The position numbers were made by a program, and so were the translations under genes. 9,432 bases of DNA from Bacteroidetes bacterium UBA2322 (GTDB taxonomy: Bacteria; Bacteroidota; Bacteroidia; Chitinophagales; UBA2359), in assembly GCA_002345145.1 (NCBI GenBank), contig DDVC01000020.1:14898-24329 (forward strand). The letters run 5' to 3'. Below are positions 7,123 to 9,432 of this stretch, piece by piece (the stretch's first letter is position 1; each line of letters opens with the position of its first letter). The notes under the pieces were generated by a model. It did not search any database, had not been told where the DNA came from, and was given only the letters and a program-made list of their open reading frames with translations.

Positions 7123-7353
7123 TCAGTTCTTGGTATAATGTCCTATAGAAACAGGGATATTTAAAGCCAATATAATATCGCCAATATCTTTGTGATATGT
7201 CAATCTATGCCTATGTTTATGTTTTTCCTTTTTTAAAACATCATCTGCACACTTTGAACACAAAGGATGATAATTGCTAAGATAAGCAGATGGCAGAATT
7301 TCAAAATCATCTTCCCTGCTACAAAGAAAGCATTCCCATTTATTGTTAATCAT
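7123..7353 (-). CDS. Small CxxC/CxxC (zinc-ribbon-like) protein linked to R-M system 2
   Basis: The 76-residue protein carries two Cys pairs, CFLC (8-11) and CSKC (32-35), with H29 nearby, then a basic His-rich stretch KKEKHKHRHR (41-50). This suggests one structural zinc site and nucleic-acid contact. It lacks the full H-N-H signature, so I do not call it a nuclease. Its ATG overlaps the endonuclease stop (ATGA, 7350-7353), so the two are translated together. Possible roles are a nuclease accessory subunit, a regulator of the R-M operon, or an unrelated passenger. I do not recognise the family. Confidence 0.6.
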   Translation of the reverse strand: MINNKWECFLCSREDDFEILPSAYLSNYHPLCSKCADDVLKKEKHKHRHRLTYHKDIGDIILALNIPVSIGHYTKN

Positions 7354-8092
7354 ATCGAAGTAGAATAGTTAATTTGAGTTAATTGTCTTTCAATTTTTTT
7401 AAAATTCAATCTGCTGTTTAATGGGTCAAAAAAGAATTGATGTGTTGGCTTTTCCACAAAATTCACAACAACAAATAAGCAATACTTATCCTTTAACTCG
7501 TTTGCTATAAAAAACTCTTTTTCAGTTAGTGCAACATTTCCAGAGTTTGAACTCAACCCTTTTACTTCAATACAATAAAAATTACTTTCTTTTGACAATT
7601 TAAAATCAAAGCCACACGCCATATTTGTAGTATCCTTTAAATCAAACTCTGAAAATACATTTACACTTGTGTAATTAATCTTAAAATACTCTTCTGCCGC
7701 TTTTCCTGTAATCAGTCTTTTTGCCACACTTTCAGATTTATCTTTTCTCTCATTTTTTTCTACCAATTTTTCAATATCATAATTTTCTATAAGAAAACTG
7801 TTTATTAGGTCAAAAAAACATTCAGTTTTAAATGAGAAAATTCATCAAAAATTTTTTTGCAATATCCTCTTAGTAATCTTTTATGCCATCCCTTTCTTGG
7901 ATTTAGAAAGTAAGGGTCAAATTCATCACGATAGTTTTTTATTGAAGCAGGTTTTATTCCTATTGAATAACCTAATGTGTTAAATGCTTGATTAAATCCT
8001 TCGAATCCTAATTGTTTTAATCCATCTTCATCAAACTTTGATAAGAATAATCCAATTAAAATTGCTCTATCTCTAACAGAAAAATCTTTCAT
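7350..8092 (-). pseudogene. DUF3883 (NOV_C-like) PD-(D/E)xK restriction endonuclease of R-M system 2, frame broken at T7
   Basis: Two consecutive minus-strand frames, 7805-8092 and 7350 to about 7810, join into one 247-residue protein if one T is added to the run at 7812-7818. The upstream frame ends LKLNVFLT-stop; the restored frame reads LNVFFDLINSFLIENYDIEKL and continues without a stop. Residues 6-95 are an N-terminal helical domain with RDRAILIGLFLSKF (7-20) and KPASIKNYRDEFDP (47-60), likely the DNA-binding part. Residues 110-247 are a DUF3883-type nuclease fold with GFDF (161-164, D163), IEVKG (175-179, E176 and K178) and NVALTEKEF (186-194), the expected PD-(D/E)xK active site. ATG 8092 is preferred over GTG 8095. 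It follows the cytosine methyltransferase in the same direction, as in a type II system. As written it is not expressed full length. Confidence 0.82.
7812..7818 (-). other. Frameshift site: run of seven T in the DUF3883 endonuclease gene
   Basis: Coding strand: GTT TTT TTG ACC TAA. One additional T bypasses the stop and joins the two halves. T_TTT_TTG is phased as a -1 slippery heptamer. Confidence 0.75.
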
Positions 8093-8124
8093 CACCTAAA
8101 ATTAAAAATAAGGAAAAATACTTT

Positions 8125-8218
8125 GAGGGTTTCGTTGCGTGAGGGATAGAAGAGGAAAGCCCACAATGAAGCGAGGACTTGTAGCAGATAGCCCGACCCG
8201 AAGGGGCACGCCCAAATC
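8125..8218 (+). ncRNA. Structured dispersed element, candidate ncRNA (Flavo-1-like?)
   Basis: The plus strand shows blocks I recall as recurring in Bacteroidota intergenic DNA: GTTGCGTGAGGGATAGAAG, GGAAAGCCC, TTGTAGCAGATAGCCCGACC and GGGGCACGCCCAAA. GCGTG (8137-8141) can pair with CACGC (8207-8211) to close the structure; ACAA/TTGT (8163-8166 with 8179-8182) and CCC-GAA-GGG form inner hairpins. A near TAnnTTTG box (TACTTTG, one base short) precedes it at 8119-8125. It may correspond to the Flavo-1 RNA family, but I am not certain of the name. It abuts the premature stop of the cytosine methyltransferase. Confidence 0.5.
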
Positions 8219-8938
8219 TTATGCGGCACACGAGTATGGATAGCTACATATATTGCCCGCTTTGTTTTCGTGCCAAATAGATAATTTATACGCCGATTTA
8301 TGTTTTTCTTTTCTCTTATTTTCTATGTAGGCAGATGCGTAATGTTTTTTATCAACATTTTCTTCAAGAATTTCCGAAAGCGGCTTAAAAGGCTTAATTG
8401 GTGAAGGAAAAGAAAAAAAAATAGGGTCTTGATGCCCTACAATAATAACGCGCTCTCTTTTTTGTGGAAGTCCATAGTCAAGTGCATTCAGTACAGCATA
8501 TTGAACATGATAACCAATCTCTTTAAGGGTTTTTAATATAGTTGATAGTGTTCTGCCTTTATCATGTCCTACAAGTTGTTTAACATTTTCTAAAACAAAT
8601 GCTTTAGGACGCTTGTAATTAATAATCCTTGCAATATCAAAAAACAAAGTTCCCCTAATATCATTAAATCCTTGCATTTGACCAATAATACTGAAAGGCT
8701 GACAAGGAAAACCCGCAAAAAGTAGGTCATGGTCAGGAATATCTTTTTCATCAACTTTGGTTATATCGCCTGTTGGTCTATGTCCAAAATTGGCTTCATA
8801 ACTATCCTGACAAAATGGGTCAATATCTGATGAAAAAACACATTCGGGTATTAGGTCATTTTCTCTACAGGCTTCATCCATAGCTACACGAAAACCGCCA
8901 ATACCACAAAACAAGTCAATAAATTTTATTTTTTCCAT
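8219..8938 (-). pseudogene. DNA cytosine-C5 methyltransferase of R-M system 2, C-terminally truncated
   Basis: The 239-residue product is the N-terminal two thirds of a C5-cytosine methyltransferase, which methylates cytosine via a Cys thiolate adduct. Motifs present: I, DLFCGIGGF (8-16, SAM binding); IV, GFPCQPFS (76-83, nucleophile C79); VI, ENV (117-119); VIII, QKRERV (159-164). After GNICSYPYSCA the family continues with the end of the target-recognition domain, motif IX (RLTPRE-type) and motif X (GN-V-type), but here one Ala codon and TAA follow, and no frame before 8125 carries them. Full-length members have roughly 300-420 residues. Motif X packs on the SAM site, so the product should be inactive. 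A run of nine A (8413-8421) is in frame, so the truncation is not a homopolymer error. The break coincides with the structured element at 8125-8218. Confidence 0.85.
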
Positions 8939-8960
8939 TGTAGAGAATTTAAAATTTGGG

Positions 8961-8968
8961 CAAATTTA
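8961..8968 (-). promoter_or_regulatory. Putative Bacteroidota -7 box for the cytosine methyltransferase operon
   Basis: The minus strand reads TAAATTTG, an exact TAnnTTTG match 22 bases before the ATG at 8938. It would drive the methyltransferase, and possibly the endonuclease and CxxC gene beyond if the element at 8125-8218 does not stop transcription. No clear -33 element. Confidence 0.45.
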
Positions 8969-9305
8969 AGTTTTTCTATGGCAATTTTGTTTACTCCTTA
9001 CACATTGTTTTGTTTTAAATTTATTTAAAAACACAAAACACGTTTTAGCTATTATACTCATAATGCAAAAAAACGGATTGTTAATGTACCTTAAGGCAGA
9101 AGCAGGGCAAACTTGCAAAACAAAAATGTTAAAACAGGTGGTTATTGTTCAAAGTTGTGTAATTGTTGCCAATTTTTACTTTTTGGTTTTATTCTGTTGT
9201 GTGCTTCAATGGTTCAGCTAAAATCTATTTTACTGTTCTTACTTTCTCAAAAAGTACAATAACCATGCTGCAAGGTGCAAAAACCTTCAAAATCAACCCT
9301 AATTT

Positions 9306-9432
9306 ATCGGAACGCCGATACATTGCATAGGAACGCCGATACATTGCATCGGAACGCCGATACATTGCATCGGAACGTTGATACATTGCATCGGAACGCT
9401 GATACCTTGCGTCGGAACGCCGATACATTGCA
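9306..9432. repeat. Tandem array of a 21-bp palindromic-core unit, at least six copies
   Basis: Units start at 9306, 9327, 9348, 9369, 9390 and 9411, and the array runs off the right edge. Each unit has the core ATCGGAACGCCGAT (5-bp stem, AACG loop) followed by ACATTGC. Substitutions cluster in the stem; most in units 4, 5 and 6 change Watson-Crick to G-U pairs on the plus-strand RNA. With no unique spacers it is not a CRISPR array. Confidence 0.9.

Larger units (their letters stand above)
8939..9432. other. Gene-free AT-rich stretch ending in a tandem repeat
   Basis: No gene is supportable in 494 bases. It holds a -7 box for the methyltransferase, an imperfect AT-rich inverted repeat at 9006-9040 (TGTTTTG with CAAAACA plus TTTTAAA with TTTAAAA), and the 21-bp tandem array from 9306. 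A small hairpin AAGGT/ACCTT lies near 9272-9287. Confidence 0.65.

Noticed and set aside
6910..8961. 11-bp match AAAATTTGGGC at 6910-6920 and 8951-8961, considered as bounds of R-M system 2
   Set aside because: One copy lies inside the 125-residue coding gene and the sequence is AT-rich, so it is probably chance.
9225..9428. Minus-strand reading frame of MYRRSDA heptapeptide repeats
   Set aside because: A 21-base period keeps every frame repetitive and open; there is no domain, and the DNA palindrome explains the pattern better.
9306..9432. Possible CRISPR array
   Set aside because: Units are contiguous with no unique spacers and no cas genes are present.

Overview
The window reads as a chromosomal segment of an uncultured-type Bacteroidota bacterium, most like the Sphingobacteriales/Chitinophagales/Saprospirales side. 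Evidence: a complete Por secretion system (type IX, T9SS) type A C-terminal sorting domain, a PKD-domain surface protein, two lipoproteins with Bacteroidota-style signal peptides, TAnnTTTG-type -7 promoter boxes, and several intergenic repeat types I recall from Bacteroidota genomes. Genus-level placement is not supportable from sequence alone.

Left part (1-4700), ordinary host genes: the N-terminus of a secreted PKD-domain protein (minus, runs off the left edge); a divergent hotdog-fold thioesterase; a MITE-like inverted repeat; an outer-surface lipoprotein with a strong terminator; a gene-free stretch with three copies of a 20-bp palindromic repeat; a T9SS cargo protein; and an exported cyclophilin-type prolyl isomerase lipoprotein with its own terminator.

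Middle to right part (4850-8940), a defence island on the minus strand holding remnants of two unrelated restriction-modification (R-M) systems separated by one conserved Bacteroidota hypothetical gene. System 1 is an intact D12-class adenine-N6 methyltransferase overlapping an HNH restriction endonuclease whose frame is broken at a run of eight A. System 2 is a cytosine-C5 methyltransferase that stops just before conserved motifs IX and X, a DUF3883 (NO VEIN C-terminal) PD-(D/E)xK endonuclease whose frame is broken at a run of seven T, and a 76-residue CxxC/CxxC protein coupled to it by an ATGA overlap. Both endonucleases need exactly one extra base in a homopolymer to be restored, while five other runs of 7-9 identical bases in neighbouring genes are in frame. 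The pattern fits loss or switching of the toxic nuclease with retention of adenine methylation in system 1, and death of both activities in system 2. An 11-bp direct repeat brackets system 1, as if it had been inserted between two host genes.

Right edge (8940-9432): AT-rich gene-free DNA, then at least six tandem copies of a 21-bp unit with a palindromic core, continuing past the edge. A structured element (about 8125-8218) sits exactly where the cytosine methyltransferase is cut short; it resembles a dispersed Bacteroidota intergenic/ncRNA element. No tRNA, rRNA, CRISPR array or insertion-sequence transposase was seen.
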